Source: Clostridiales bacterium (GTDB lineage: Bacteria; Bacillota; Clostridia; Christensenellales; Aristaeellaceae). From it: a DNA stretch of 23,292 nt. Of the stretch, positions 14,330 to 22,161 are shown one piece after another (within the stretch, counting starts at the first letter, position 1; each line of letters opens with the position of its first letter). The position numbers and the translations under genes are program-made. The DNA lies in assembly GCA_004556395.1 (NCBI GenBank), contig SFHK01000065.1:1-23292 (forward strand). The letters run 5' to 3'. The notes beneath the pieces were generated by a model. That model ran no database searches. It was not told the DNA's origin and saw only the letters and a list, made by a program, of their open reading frames with translations.

Positions 14330-14520
14330 AAAAGAAACTTGCATGCGCTCCCGCCGCGCGGACGGCGGAGTACGAACGCGCGGACGCGCAAGTTCGCGGA
14401 GACGAGGGCGCGCGTGGACAGCGAGCTGACTTCGGGATGAAGCGAGCGGCGGCGGACGTGCGCGTGGATGCGCGAGTTCGCGGACTGGGCGGTGATCGCG
14501 GGATGAAAAAGACGAAATTG
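14315..14520 (+). repeat. In-frame duplication of the adaptor 1/adaptor 2 stop-start junction
   Basis: GGTGATCGCGGGATGAAAAA occurs at 14311 and again at 14491 region, each followed by a lysine-rich KLAC-like start; a third weaker version, TTCGGGATGAAGCG, lies between. The three GGGATGA starts are at 14326, 14437 and 14503, that is 111 and 66 bases apart, all in the same frame. The first overlaps the stop of adaptor 1. The intervening DNA also contains diverged internal repeats (GCAAGTTCGCGGA and GCGAGTTCGCGGA). Confidence 0.8.
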
Positions 14521-15615
14521 GCTTGCCTTTTGCTGCTGGCGGCGCTGGTCTTATGCGGGTGCGGGAAGCAGGCGGCGGTCGAGGCGCCGGAGCTGCTTCC
14601 GGCGGCGGGCGTGGCCTCGGACATCTGCGCGGTGCGGCGCGGCGAGACCAGCGTTCCCAGGGCGGTGGACGCGTGGGTGTCCGCGTACACGGAGGAGCTG
14701 AGCTTTCCCGTGAACGGCGTGGTGGGCGAGGTTCCGGTGCGCGCGGGCGACCGCGTGAAGGCGGGCGACCGGCTGATCGTGCTGGATCTGGATTCCGTGC
14801 GCGAGCAATACGAGGCGCTGAAGGATGAAATCGACGCGACCCGACGCGTGAACGACTGGGATTTCCGCATGGCGGAGACCGACATTGCGATCCTCAAATC
14901 GGAGCTTTCCCGGCTTCAGCGAAGCGGCGCGGACGCGCGGACGGTGGAGCTTAAGGAGCTGGACGTTCGCGAAGCGGAAATGAACCTCGCGCACGAGCGG
15001 GAAACGCGCGCGCTTTCGCTGTCCCGAAGCGAAAAGACGCTCTCACAGCTTGCGGAGACGCTCGAAAACGACGCGATCGTCGCGCCGTTCGACGGCATCG
15101 TGGCGCGGGAAATCACCGTGTCGGAGGGAAGCTGGATCACGGCGTATGATCCGCTGGTGTGCATGGCGGACGATACGCGCCTGCGCATCACCTGCGATTA
15201 CGTGTCCGCGGCGACGCTGCGCGTGGCCAACGGCGGCGTGTACGCGCGAATCGGCGGCGAACGGTACGAGGTGGAGGCCATTCCGATTGAGAACGCGGAC
15301 TACGTTTCGCGCGTGCTGGCGGGCAAAAAGGTGTATTCCGAGTTCGAAATCACAGGCCCTGCGGACTGGCGGGACGGCGTGCAGGCGGGCGATTACGCGG
15401 CGCTGATTTTCGTGAATTCATATCAGGCGGACACGCTTCTGATTCCCGCCAACGCCGTGCTGGCCGACGCGGCGGGCAAGTATGTGTACGTGGTGGGCAA
15501 AAACGGCGAGCGCGTGCGGCGCGACGTGAAGCTGCGCGTGCCCGTCGGCGCAATCGACGCGCAGGTGCTGGAGGGTCTGGAGGAGGGGGAGCGCATTTAT
15601 GTCACGGACAAGTAA
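14503..15615 (+). CDS. Efflux adaptor (membrane-fusion) lipoprotein 2
   Basis: A 370-residue second adaptor with a clean lipoprotein signal, KKTKLACLLLLAALVLCGC (lipid Cys near 20). The lipoyl half-motif NGVVGEVPVRAGDRVKAGDRL, a coiled-coil of about residues 105-185 (REQYEALKDEIDATRR to SEKTLSQLAETLE), the second half APFDGIVAREI and a beta-barrel domain ending GLEEGERIYV follow. In-frame ATGs at 14326 and 14437 would give N-terminal extensions that bury the signal peptide, so the start at 14503 is preferred although its ribosome site is weak (GGCGGTGATCGCGGG). Translation may be coupled to the upstream stop. It overlaps adaptor 3 by 17 bases. Confidence 0.85.
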   Translation: MKKTKLACLLLLAALVLCGCGKQAAVEAPELLPAAGVASDICAVRRGETSVPRAVDAWVSAYTEELSFPVNGVVGEVPVRAGDRVKAGDRLIVLDLDSVREQYEALKDEIDATRRVNDWDFRMAETDIAILKSELSRLQRSGADARTVELKELDVREAEMNLAHERETRALSLSRSEKTLSQLAETLENDAIVAPFDGIVAREITVSEGSWITAYDPLVCMADDTRLRITCDYVSAATLRVANGGVYARIGGERYEVEAIPIENADYVSRVLAGKKVYSEFEITGPADWRDGVQAGDYAALIFVNSYQADTLLIPANAVLADAAGKYVYVVGKNGERVRRDVKLRVPVGAIDAQVLEGLEEGERIYVTDK

Positions 15616-16696
15616 GGCGGTTTTCGCGCTTCTTCTGACGCTGCTTCTGGCGGGCGCGCGGGCGGAGGACACGCTGATTTCGCCGGACAAGATCACCGGC
15701 AACACCGTGAACTACAAAACCGCCACGGTGGAAGAGGGCACCTACGAAAAGAAGGTCTCGGCGAACGCCGCGGCCTATTATCCCTCGCGCGTGAACGTGC
15801 GCTACGAGGGCGCGAAGGCGCGGTTTGTGGAATACCGCGTGCGGCGCGGCAGCGAAGTGAAGAAGGGCGACGTGCTGGCCGTGTTCACCGTGGAGACGGA
15901 CGAGGTGGCCATCGCGGAGAGGAAATTGCAGATTCGCCGCGCGAAGGAAGCGCGGGAGGAACGGCTTTCGCAGCTGGAGGCGGCGCTGGCTTCCCTGCGC
16001 GCGTCGCTTCGGGACGCGCAGAGCGCGGACGACGCCGAGCTTCTTTCCCTGCGCGTGACGCGCGCGGAGCTGGAGCTGGAAAAGTACGATTTTCAGAGCG
16101 CGCGCGAGCTGGCTTCCCGCGAAAAGGCGCTTAGCGAGCTGATGGCGACGTATGAAAATCAGCAGATTCTTTCGCCGATTGACGGCGTGGTGGACGACAT
16201 TCAGTACCTGCGCGACAACGAAGCGGTGTACAACGGCGCGTGGCTGATGACGATTTACGATCCCACCGAGGTGCTGTTCTCCGTGAAGGACGAGCAGGGG
16301 CAGACGCGGCTGGGCATGCGGGTGACCGTTTCCGTGGGGCCGAACAACTCGCGCGTGACGGGCGTCGGGCGCGTGGTGGCCAGCTTCAACGCGGTGCCCG
16401 ACCATCCGGTGGGCAAGCTGGTGCTGGTGCGCGTGACGGAGTACGACGAGGACGAGGTGAAGAGCCTGAAGGCGCTCACGCGGCCGACCGCCGAGTACGT
16501 GCCGGTTCATCTGGAAAACGTGCTGGTCGTGAAACGCGCGGCGCTCACGCTGTACGGCGGGCGGTACTATGTGTACAAGCTGGCCGAGGACGGCATGGTT
16601 TCCAAGCGGTATGTGAACTACGCCGGGGGCACGGCGCAGACCGGCGCGTGGCTGCTGGGCGGCGCGCTTCCGGGCGAAACGCTGATTGCCGACTGA
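15599..16696 (+). CDS. Efflux adaptor (membrane-fusion) protein 3, secreted
   Basis: A 365-residue third adaptor with an ordinary signal peptide (VFALLLTLLLAGARA, cleavage before EDT) rather than a lipobox. The lipoyl halves are YRVRRGSEVKKGDVLAVF and QILSPIDGVVDDI, separated by a long charged coiled-coil (residues about 100-180, including EERLSQLEAALASLRASLRD). The C-terminus carries beta-barrel segments and ends GALPGETLIAD. The start overlaps adaptor 2 and has GGAGGGGGAG at the right spacing. It is distant in sequence from adaptors 1 and 2, so it is not a fresh duplicate. Confidence 0.82.
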   Translation: MSRTSKAVFALLLTLLLAGARAEDTLISPDKITGNTVNYKTATVEEGTYEKKVSANAAAYYPSRVNVRYEGAKARFVEYRVRRGSEVKKGDVLAVFTVETDEVAIAERKLQIRRAKEAREERLSQLEAALASLRASLRDAQSADDAELLSLRVTRAELELEKYDFQSARELASREKALSELMATYENQQILSPIDGVVDDIQYLRDNEAVYNGAWLMTIYDPTEVLFSVKDEQGQTRLGMRVTVSVGPNNSRVTGVGRVVASFNAVPDHPVGKLVLVRVTEYDEDEVKSLKALTRPTAEYVPVHLENVLVVKRAALTLYGGRYYVYKLAEDGMVSKRYVNYAGGTAQTGAWLLGGALPGETLIAD

Positions 16697-16715
16697 CGGA
16701 AGGAGGGAACAGGCC

Positions 16716-19514
16716 TTGCTGCGGTATATTCTTCGCAAGATGATCAGCAAAAAGTGGCTGTTCATCGCGCTGCTGATCGGAAACATCCTGCTGACCGGCA
16801 TCGCCGCCTCCAACCCGCTGTACGCGGACGCGGTGATGCAGCGCATGCTGACCGACGACATGGACGCGTATCTCACGAAGAAAAACGCCTATCCCGGGCT
16901 GGTTTCGGTGTTTTTCAACGGGTCGGTGAAGAAAAACGGGCTTATTAAGGAGAACGAAGCCCTCGCGCACGCCGTTCCGGCGGATTTCGGCGTGCCCGCG
17001 CGCATGGAGGTTCGAAGGTATTTCATGAGCCCCATGCAGAACCAGCCGCTCATCGAGCGCGACGACGCGAAAATCTCTTCTATTGGATTGGGCGCGCTGG
17101 AGGACGTGGCGGCGCACGCGCGCATCGTGGCGGGGCGCATGTTTGACAGCGAGCGCCGGGCGGACGGCACGGTGGAGGTCATCGTGAGCCAGCGCGCGCT
17201 GGTGGAGCTGAACCTTCTGATGGGCGAACGGCGCGAATTTCCAAAGCTCACGGACGCGGACGGGCAGCCGATTGTGATCGAGGTCGTCGGCGTGTACGAC
17301 GTATCGGACGTGGAGGATCCCTACTGGGTGCGCTCCCCTTCCTCCTATAAGAGCGAATGCCTGCTGGACTTTGATCTGTTTAACCGCCTGTTCGTGCGCG
17401 AGGATCTGCCGGTGGCGCTGAGCGGCTGCTGGTACGAGCTGCTGGACGCCGAGCAGATGAGCGCCCGAAACGCGCAGGCGCTGTATGAAACGGCGCTGAA
17501 GTATCAGGAGATGGGCAAAAACCGCCAGTACCTGACGGTCACGGTGGCGTTTTCGGACATTCTGAAAAACCACATTTCACAGGCGCGCAGGGTGCGCGTG
17601 ACGCTGTGGGTGCTTCAGGCGCCGATTTACATTCTGCTGGCGGCGTTCGTGTTCATGGTCTCGCGGCAGATTCTGGAAACGGAGGAGGCCGAGATTTCGG
17701 TGCTCAAGAGCCGCGGTGTGAGCGGCGGGCAGATTCTTTCGATGTATCTTTTGCAAAGCTGTCTGCTGGCGCTGGCGGGCACGGCGGCGGGCGTGCCGCT
17801 GGGCGCGCTGATCACGCAGGCGCTGGGCTCGGCGAACGCGTTCCTCGAATTCGTGTCGCGCCGCGCGCTGCCGGTTCGCGTCGGCCGCGAGACCGCGCTG
17901 TACGCGCTGGCGGCGGCGGCGGTTTCGATTCTCGCGATGGTTCTGCCGGTGCGCAGGTACGCGAAGGTTTCCATCGTGGCACAGAAGCAGAAGAAGGCGC
18001 GCCGCGCGCGGCCGTTCTGGCAGAAGGCGTTTCTGGACGTGATCGCGCTGGGCACGGCGCTGTACGGGCTGTATTCGTTTAACGGGCAGAAGGCGCAGCT
18101 GGCGGAGCGCATTCTGGCGGGCGAGGTGCCCGACCCGCTTTTGTTCCTGTGCTCGTCGCTGTTCATCATCGGCGCGGGGCTGGTGGCCATCCGGCTGATT
18201 CCGCTGTTTGTTTCCGCGGTGTTCCGCGTGTTCCGGCGGCTGTGGTCGCCGGCGCTGTACGCGTCGTTTTTGAAGGTATTAAGGCAGCGCGCGAATCAGG
18301 ATTTCATCATGATTTTCCTTGTGATGACCATCGCGCTGGGCGTGTTCAACGCGCAGACGGCGCGCACGATCAACGACAGCGCCGAGGAAAACACCCGCTA
18401 CGTCACAGGCGCGGACGTGGTTCTGCGCGAAAAGTGGGAATCGAACGCCGATCAGGTGGCCGAGAACCCCTCGCTCGACCTCATCTATTACGAGCCGGAC
18501 TACGGCGTGTACCAGACGATGGAGGGCGCGGCGAGCGTGTGCAAGGTGTTCACGGACGCGAACGTTTCCTGCTCCGTGCCGGGCGGCACGCTGAAAAAGA
18601 CGCTTTTGATGGCCATCGACACCGACGCCTTCGGGCGCACGGTGTGGTTTGACGCGTCTCTCCTTCCGCATCACATCAACGAATACCTGAACGCCATGGC
18701 GCAGAACGCGCGCGCGGTGCTGGTGTCCGCCAACTTCCGGGACGAATACGGCCTGAAGCTGGGCGACGTGATCAATTACTGGAACACGGACAGCGAGTCC
18801 ACCCGCGGCATCATCTACGGCTTTGTGGACTACTGGCCGGGCTACGCGCCGTTCACGCACGAGAAGAGCGCCGACGGCGTGTACCGCGAGACGGAGAACC
18901 ACCTGATCGTCGCCAACCTTTCGCAGGTGCAGGACGTGATGGGCGTCAGGCCGTATTCCGTGTGGGTGCGCGCGAAGGACGGCGCGCAGTTCCTCTACGA
19001 CTACGCGGAGACCTCCGGCACGCGCTACGCCGTGTTTGAGGACGTGGACGCGAAGATCGTGGAGATGAAAAACGACCCGATGATCAAGAGCCTGAACGGC
19101 GTTCTGACGGTGGGCTTCATCGTGGCGCTGGCGCTGTGCTTCATCGGCTTTCTGATGTACTGGATTCTGTCCATCCGCCAGCGCACGCTGCAGTTCGGCA
19201 TCTACCGCGCCATGGGCATGCGCATGCGCGAGATTCTGACGATGCTTTTAAACGAGCAGCTGTGCATTTCGGTATTGTCCATCGCCGTGGGCGCGGCGGT
19301 CGGGCATCTGGCGGCGAAGCTGTATATGCCGCTGATTCAGATCGCCTACGCGTCCAGCGACAGCTATCTGCCGCTGCGAACGTCCGTGGACGTCTCCGAC
19401 ACATTGCGCCTGCTGGTGATCGTGGCCGTGATGCTGATTGCGTGCATGGCGATTCTGTTCACGATCATTCGCCGCATGAAGATCGCGCAGGCGCTCAAGC
19501 TGGGCGAGGACTGA
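16716..19514 (+). CDS. Two-module FtsX/MacB-type ABC exporter permease
   Basis: The 932-residue membrane protein has two FtsX-like modules. Module one: a transmembrane segment at about residues 13-33 (WLFIALLIGNILLTGIAAS), an external domain of about 260 residues, then three membrane segments beginning LLAAFVFMVSRQI, with LSMYLLQSCLLALAGTAAGVPL. A linker with further hydrophobic segments (LFLCSSLFIIGAGLVAIRLI) follows. Module two: a segment at FIMIFLVMTIALGVF, a second external domain of about 250 residues, and three C-terminal segments starting VLTVGFIVALALCFIGFLMY, with the coupling helix YRAMGMRMREILTML. I start at the TTG at 16716, eight bases after AAGGAGGG; the TTG 30 bases upstream overlaps the adaptor stop. 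The family exports lipoproteins, peptides or antimicrobials; the cargo here is unknown. Confidence 0.88.
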   Translation: MLRYILRKMISKKWLFIALLIGNILLTGIAASNPLYADAVMQRMLTDDMDAYLTKKNAYPGLVSVFFNGSVKKNGLIKENEALAHAVPADFGVPARMEVRRYFMSPMQNQPLIERDDAKISSIGLGALEDVAAHARIVAGRMFDSERRADGTVEVIVSQRALVELNLLMGERREFPKLTDADGQPIVIEVVGVYDVSDVEDPYWVRSPSSYKSECLLDFDLFNRLFVREDLPVALSGCWYELLDAEQMSARNAQALYETALKYQEMGKNRQYLTVTVAFSDILKNHISQARRVRVTLWVLQAPIYILLAAFVFMVSRQILETEEAEISVLKSRGVSGGQILSMYLLQSCLLALAGTAAGVPLGALITQALGSANAFLEFVSRRALPVRVGRETALYALAAAAVSILAMVLPVRRYAKVSIVAQKQKKARRARPFWQKAFLDVIALGTALYGLYSFNGQKAQLAERILAGEVPDPLLFLCSSLFIIGAGLVAIRLIPLFVSAVFRVFRRLWSPALYASFLKVLRQRANQDFIMIFLVMTIALGVFNAQTARTINDSAEENTRYVTGADVVLREKWESNADQVAENPSLDLIYYEPDYGVYQTMEGAASVCKVFTDANVSCSVPGGTLKKTLLMAIDTDAFGRTVWFDASLLPHHINEYLNAMAQNARAVLVSANFRDEYGLKLGDVINYWNTDSESTRGIIYGFVDYWPGYAPFTHEKSADGVYRETENHLIVANLSQVQDVMGVRPYSVWVRAKDGAQFLYDYAETSGTRYAVFEDVDAKIVEMKNDPMIKSLNGVLTVGFIVALALCFIGFLMYWILSIRQRTLQFGIYRAMGMRMREILTMLLNEQLCISVLSIAVGAAVGHLAAKLYMPLIQIAYASSDSYLPLRTSVDVSDTLRLLVIVAVMLIACMAILFTIIRRMKIAQALKLGED

Positions 19515-19529
19515 CGGGAGGGAACGCAC

Positions 19530-20222
19530 ATGACGGATTCAAGGCTTATGCTTCGCGCGCGGGGCGTCACGCGCGCCTTCCCGGTGAGCGGGGGCAAATT
19601 CTGGGCGCTCAGGGGCATCGACGCGGACATTCCCGCCGGCGCGCTCACCATTCTGAAGGGCCGAAGCGGCTCGGGCAAGACGACGCTTCTGAACATTTTA
19701 AGCGCGCTCGACCGGCCGACGGCGGGCGAGGTGCTGTTTGACGGGCAGGACGTGGCGCGCATGTCCGAGAACGAGCGCACGCGGCTGCGCCGCAGGAGGA
19801 TCGGCTTCGTGTTCCAGTCCGTGGCGCTGATTCCGATGATGAACGCGCGGGAGAACGTGGAGTTCGCGCTCCGGCTGGCGCGCGTTCGCGGCAATTTAAG
19901 CGCGCGCGCCATGGAATGCCTGCGGCTGGTGGGGCTGGACAAGCGCGCCGGCCACATGCCGCAGGAGCTGTCCGGCGGCGAGCAGCAGCGCGTGGCCATC
20001 GCCCGCGCCATCGCGCATCGCCCCAGCGTGCTCTTCGCTGACGAGCCCACGGGCGAGCTGGACACGAACACCAGCCTGCGCGTGGTGAAGATTTTCAAGG
20101 ATCTGATCGAAGCCGAGGGCGTGACGATCGTCATGACCACGCACGACACGGGGCTGATGGAAATCGGCGACCGCGTATACGAAATCGAGGACGGTGAGAT
20201 TGTCCATGCAGACCACGCCTGA
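19530..20222 (+). CDS. ABC exporter ATPase 1 (MacB/LolD-type)
   Basis: The 230-residue nucleotide-binding subunit has Walker A GRSGSGKTT (about residues 47-55), the Q-loop FVFQSVALIPMMNARENV, the signature LSGGEQQR, Walker B VLFADEPTGELD and the H-loop TTHD. It is of the usual length for the LolD/MacB ATPase class and powers the adjacent permease. The start is 15 bases after the permease stop with GGGAGGG upstream. Its last 17 bases overlap the second ATPase gene, indicating translational coupling. Confidence 0.93.
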   Translation: MTDSRLMLRARGVTRAFPVSGGKFWALRGIDADIPAGALTILKGRSGSGKTTLLNILSALDRPTAGEVLFDGQDVARMSENERTRLRRRRIGFVFQSVALIPMMNARENVEFALRLARVRGNLSARAMECLRLVGLDKRAGHMPQELSGGEQQRVAIARAIAHRPSVLFADEPTGELDTNTSLRVVKIFKDLIEAEGVTIVMTTHDTGLMEIGDRVYEIEDGEIVHADHA

Positions 20223-21126
20223 CGCGCGAGCGGCGCACATCATCGAGTGCGACAGCTTGGTGAAAATCTACAAAACGCCCGACGTCGAGGTGCTGGCGCT
20301 GCAGGGGCTCGACCTCACCGTGGACTACGGCGAGATGACGGCGATCATCGGCAATTCCGGCTCCGGCAAGAGCACGTTTCTGAACATGCTCGGCGGGCTC
20401 GACCGCCCCTCCGCCGGCCGGCTGCTGGTGGACGGCAAGGATCTTTTCAAGTTAGGCGAGCGCGAGCTGGTGGAATACAAGCTGCGCACGGTGGGCTTCG
20501 TGTGGCAGAACAACGCCCGCAACCTGCTGCCCTACCTCACGGCGACGCAGAACGTGATGATGCCCATGCTGTTCGGCGGCGAGCACAGGCGCCGCCAGCG
20601 CGCGCTGGAGCTTCTGGACATGGTGAACATGAGCCACCGCAAAAACAGCCGCCTGTCCGCGCTGTCCGGCGGCGAGCAGCAGAGAATCGCCATCGCCATC
20701 GCGCTGGCCAACCACCCGCGCCTTTTGCTGGCCGACGAGCCCACCGGCGCCGTCGACCAGAAAACCAGCAGCGCCATCCTCGATATGCTGCGCGCCATCA
20801 ACCGCGAGTCCGGCCTGACCATCGTCATCGTCACCCACGACCAGCTGCTGGCCAAAAAGGTCAGCCGCGTCATCGCCATCCGCGACGGCAAAATCGCCAG
20901 CGAGCGCATCATGAAGGAAAGCTACCTCGACCGCCTGAGCGACATCTCCGCCCTCACCGAGGTCGAGGAGGTGCAGGACGAATACGCCGTGCTCGATAAA
21001 GCCGGCCGCCTCCAGCTCCCCGCCGACATGCTCAAAAAGCTCGGCGTCGCCGGCAACCGCGTCCGCATGGAACTCAAGGAAGGCGAAATCATCATCCGTA
21101 AACCCCTGGAAGAAGAAACCCGCTAA
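20206..21126 (+). CDS. ABC exporter ATPase 2 with C-terminal AbrB-like extension
   Basis: A 306-residue ATPase with Walker A GNSGSGKST, the Q-loop VWQNNARNLLPYLTATQNV, LSGGEQQR, Walker B LLLADEPTGAVD and VTHD. After the ATPase core of about 230 residues it has a linker (SYLDRLSDISALTEVEEVQDE) and a tail YAVLDKAGRLQLPADMLKKL, then GNRVRMELKEGEIIIRKP. The tail has the shape of a SpoVT/AbrB or MazE swapped-hairpin domain (V-L-D-x-x-G-R-L-x-L-P, then a hairpin with E-G-E-I-I-I-R). Such domains dimerise and bind DNA, so it may control oligomerisation or the operon. The start is taken at ATG 20206; GTG at 20194 is an alternative. The two ATPases probably form a heterodimer on the one permease. Confidence 0.88.
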   Translation: MQTTPDARAAHIIECDSLVKIYKTPDVEVLALQGLDLTVDYGEMTAIIGNSGSGKSTFLNMLGGLDRPSAGRLLVDGKDLFKLGERELVEYKLRTVGFVWQNNARNLLPYLTATQNVMMPMLFGGEHRRRQRALELLDMVNMSHRKNSRLSALSGGEQQRIAIAIALANHPRLLLADEPTGAVDQKTSSAILDMLRAINRESGLTIVIVTHDQLLAKKVSRVIAIRDGKIASERIMKESYLDRLSDISALTEVEEVQDEYAVLDKAGRLQLPADMLKKLGVAGNRVRMELKEGEIIIRKPLEEETR

Positions 21127-21133
21127 CCCCTCC

Positions 21134-21166
21134 CGCGCCGGACACACCCTGTCCGGCGTGATTTTT
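21134..21166 (+). terminator. Rho-independent terminator of the exporter operon
   Basis: CGCCGGACA and TGTCCGGCG form a nine-base stem around CACCC, extended by one G-T and one C-G pair, followed by ATTTTT. It lies eight bases after the ATPase 2 stop codon. Confidence 0.85.
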
Positions 21167-21310
21167 CGCCGCAACGAGCCACGAGTTTCCGAAATCGCCA
21201 TCTCCGCGGCTTCCGGACGGGCTCCCTTCCGCGCGGCGAACACCTCTCCACCGACGCGCCCGCGCGCAACCATCCTCGGATGCCATTGGAGACGAACCCT
21301 TCTAATCTCC
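21167..21310. other. Intergenic segment between two duplicated terminators
   Basis: No gene with a ribosome site is seen on either strand. The segment separates two copies of the same terminator whose stop-codon contexts (CGCTAACC and TTCTAATC) are also alike, so it may be the remnant of a duplicated gene end. Confidence 0.5.
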
Positions 21311-21343
21311 CGCGCCGGACACAGCCTGTCCGGCGCGTTTTCT
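21311..21343 (+). terminator. Second, near-identical terminator
   Basis: CGCGCCGGACA and TGTCCGGCGCG form a perfect 11-base stem around CAGCC, followed by TTTTCT. It matches the terminator at 21134 in all but a few bases, at an offset of about 179 bp measured on the preceding TAA. Confidence 0.85.
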
Positions 21344-21367
21344 GCCCGCTTCCTGTCGTTGTACAAT
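21338..21367 (+). promoter_or_regulatory. Possible promoter of the serine recombinase
   Basis: TACAAT at 21362-21367 is a 5/6 match to a -10 box, 33 bases before the start codon. The -35 region is poor (TTTCTG or TTTTCT, overlapping the terminator T-run). Confidence 0.4.
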
Positions 21368-21399
21368 GAACCGGGAGAAAGAACGCAGGAGGCGGAATT

Positions 21400-21999
21400 A
21401 TGAACGGTATCATCTACGGCTACGCGCGCGTGTCCGCAAAGGATCAGAATGAAGCGCGCCAGCTCATCGCCCTGAAAACCTTTGGCATTTGCCAGACCAG
21501 CATTTTTCTGGATAAGCAGTCCGGCAGGGACTTCCAGCGCCCGCAGTATCAAAGGCTTCTGAAACGGCTGAAAAGGGGCGACACCCTCGTCGTCAAAAGC
21601 ATCGACCGGCTGGGACGCAACTACAACGAAATCATCGAGCAGTGGCGCATCCTCACAAAAGAAAAACAGGCTGACGTGGTCGTGCTGGATATGCCCCTTC
21701 TGGATACCAGACGTGGCAAAGACCTCACCGGCACGCTGATCGCGGACATCGTGCTTCAGCTGCTCAGCTACGTCGCGCAGACGGAACGCGAATTCATCCA
21801 CCAGCGACAGGCTGAGGGCATCGCCGCCGCCAAAGCCCGCGGCGCCCGCTTCGGCCGCCCCGCCAAACCCGTCCCACCCGAAGCCCCCGCCCTCATCCGC
21901 CAGTGGCAGTCCGGCCGCCTGACCGCCTCCGCCGCCAGCCGCCAACTCGGCATTTCCCGTAAGACCTTTATGAAATGGGTATCTTTAACCCATGATTAA
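21400..21999 (+). CDS. Small serine recombinase (resolvase/invertase family)
   Basis: This 199-residue protein of the Hin/TnpR family cuts and rejoins DNA through a 5'-phosphoserine. It has the catalytic motif YARVSAKDQNEARQL (Ser about residue 11), KSIDRLGRNYNEI with the conserved Arg residues of the active site, the long E-helix (LLSYVAQTEREFIHQRQAEGIAAAKARG), FGRP, and a C-terminal helix-turn-helix (LTASAASRQLGISRKTFMKW). The start has GCAGGAGG at the right distance. No transposase or invertible gene is next to it. A 10-base inverted repeat hairpin follows the stop. Confidence 0.92.
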   Translation: MNGIIYGYARVSAKDQNEARQLIALKTFGICQTSIFLDKQSGRDFQRPQYQRLLKRLKRGDTLVVKSIDRLGRNYNEIIEQWRILTKEKQADVVVLDMPLLDTRRGKDLTGTLIADIVLQLLSYVAQTEREFIHQRQAEGIAAAKARGARFGRPAKPVPPEAPALIRQWQSGRLTASAASRQLGISRKTFMKWVSLTHD

Positions 22000-22008
22000 C
22001 ACGTCAAA

Positions 22009-22036
22009 GTGTGAAAAAGGTAGACATTTTTCACAC
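22009..22036. terminator. Inverted-repeat hairpin after the recombinase gene
   Basis: GTGTGAAAAA and TTTTTCACAC form a perfect 10-base stem around GGTAGACA, ten bases after the stop codon. The T-tract lies within the right arm, so it can act as a bidirectional terminator; a recombinase binding site is the alternative reading. Confidence 0.55.
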
Positions 22037-22161
22037 CCCTGCTTCTTCCCCGTTTTCCCCCTTCCTTTTCCATTATTTCCCAGTTTTCTTGCGTGATTGT
22101 ATCGTATCACATTGCGGGAATATTTTCTACTTTACTGCCAAAAGAAAAGGAGGAGACCATC

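Noticed and set aside
15602..16876. Long minus-strand frames opposite the exporter genes (also around 20452-21945)
   Set aside because: Antisense to well-supported adaptor, permease, ATPase and recombinase genes; composition typical of shadows.
21400..22036. Complete transposon or insertion sequence around the recombinase
   Set aside because: No transposase, no terminal inverted repeats flanking the gene and no target-site duplication could be found.
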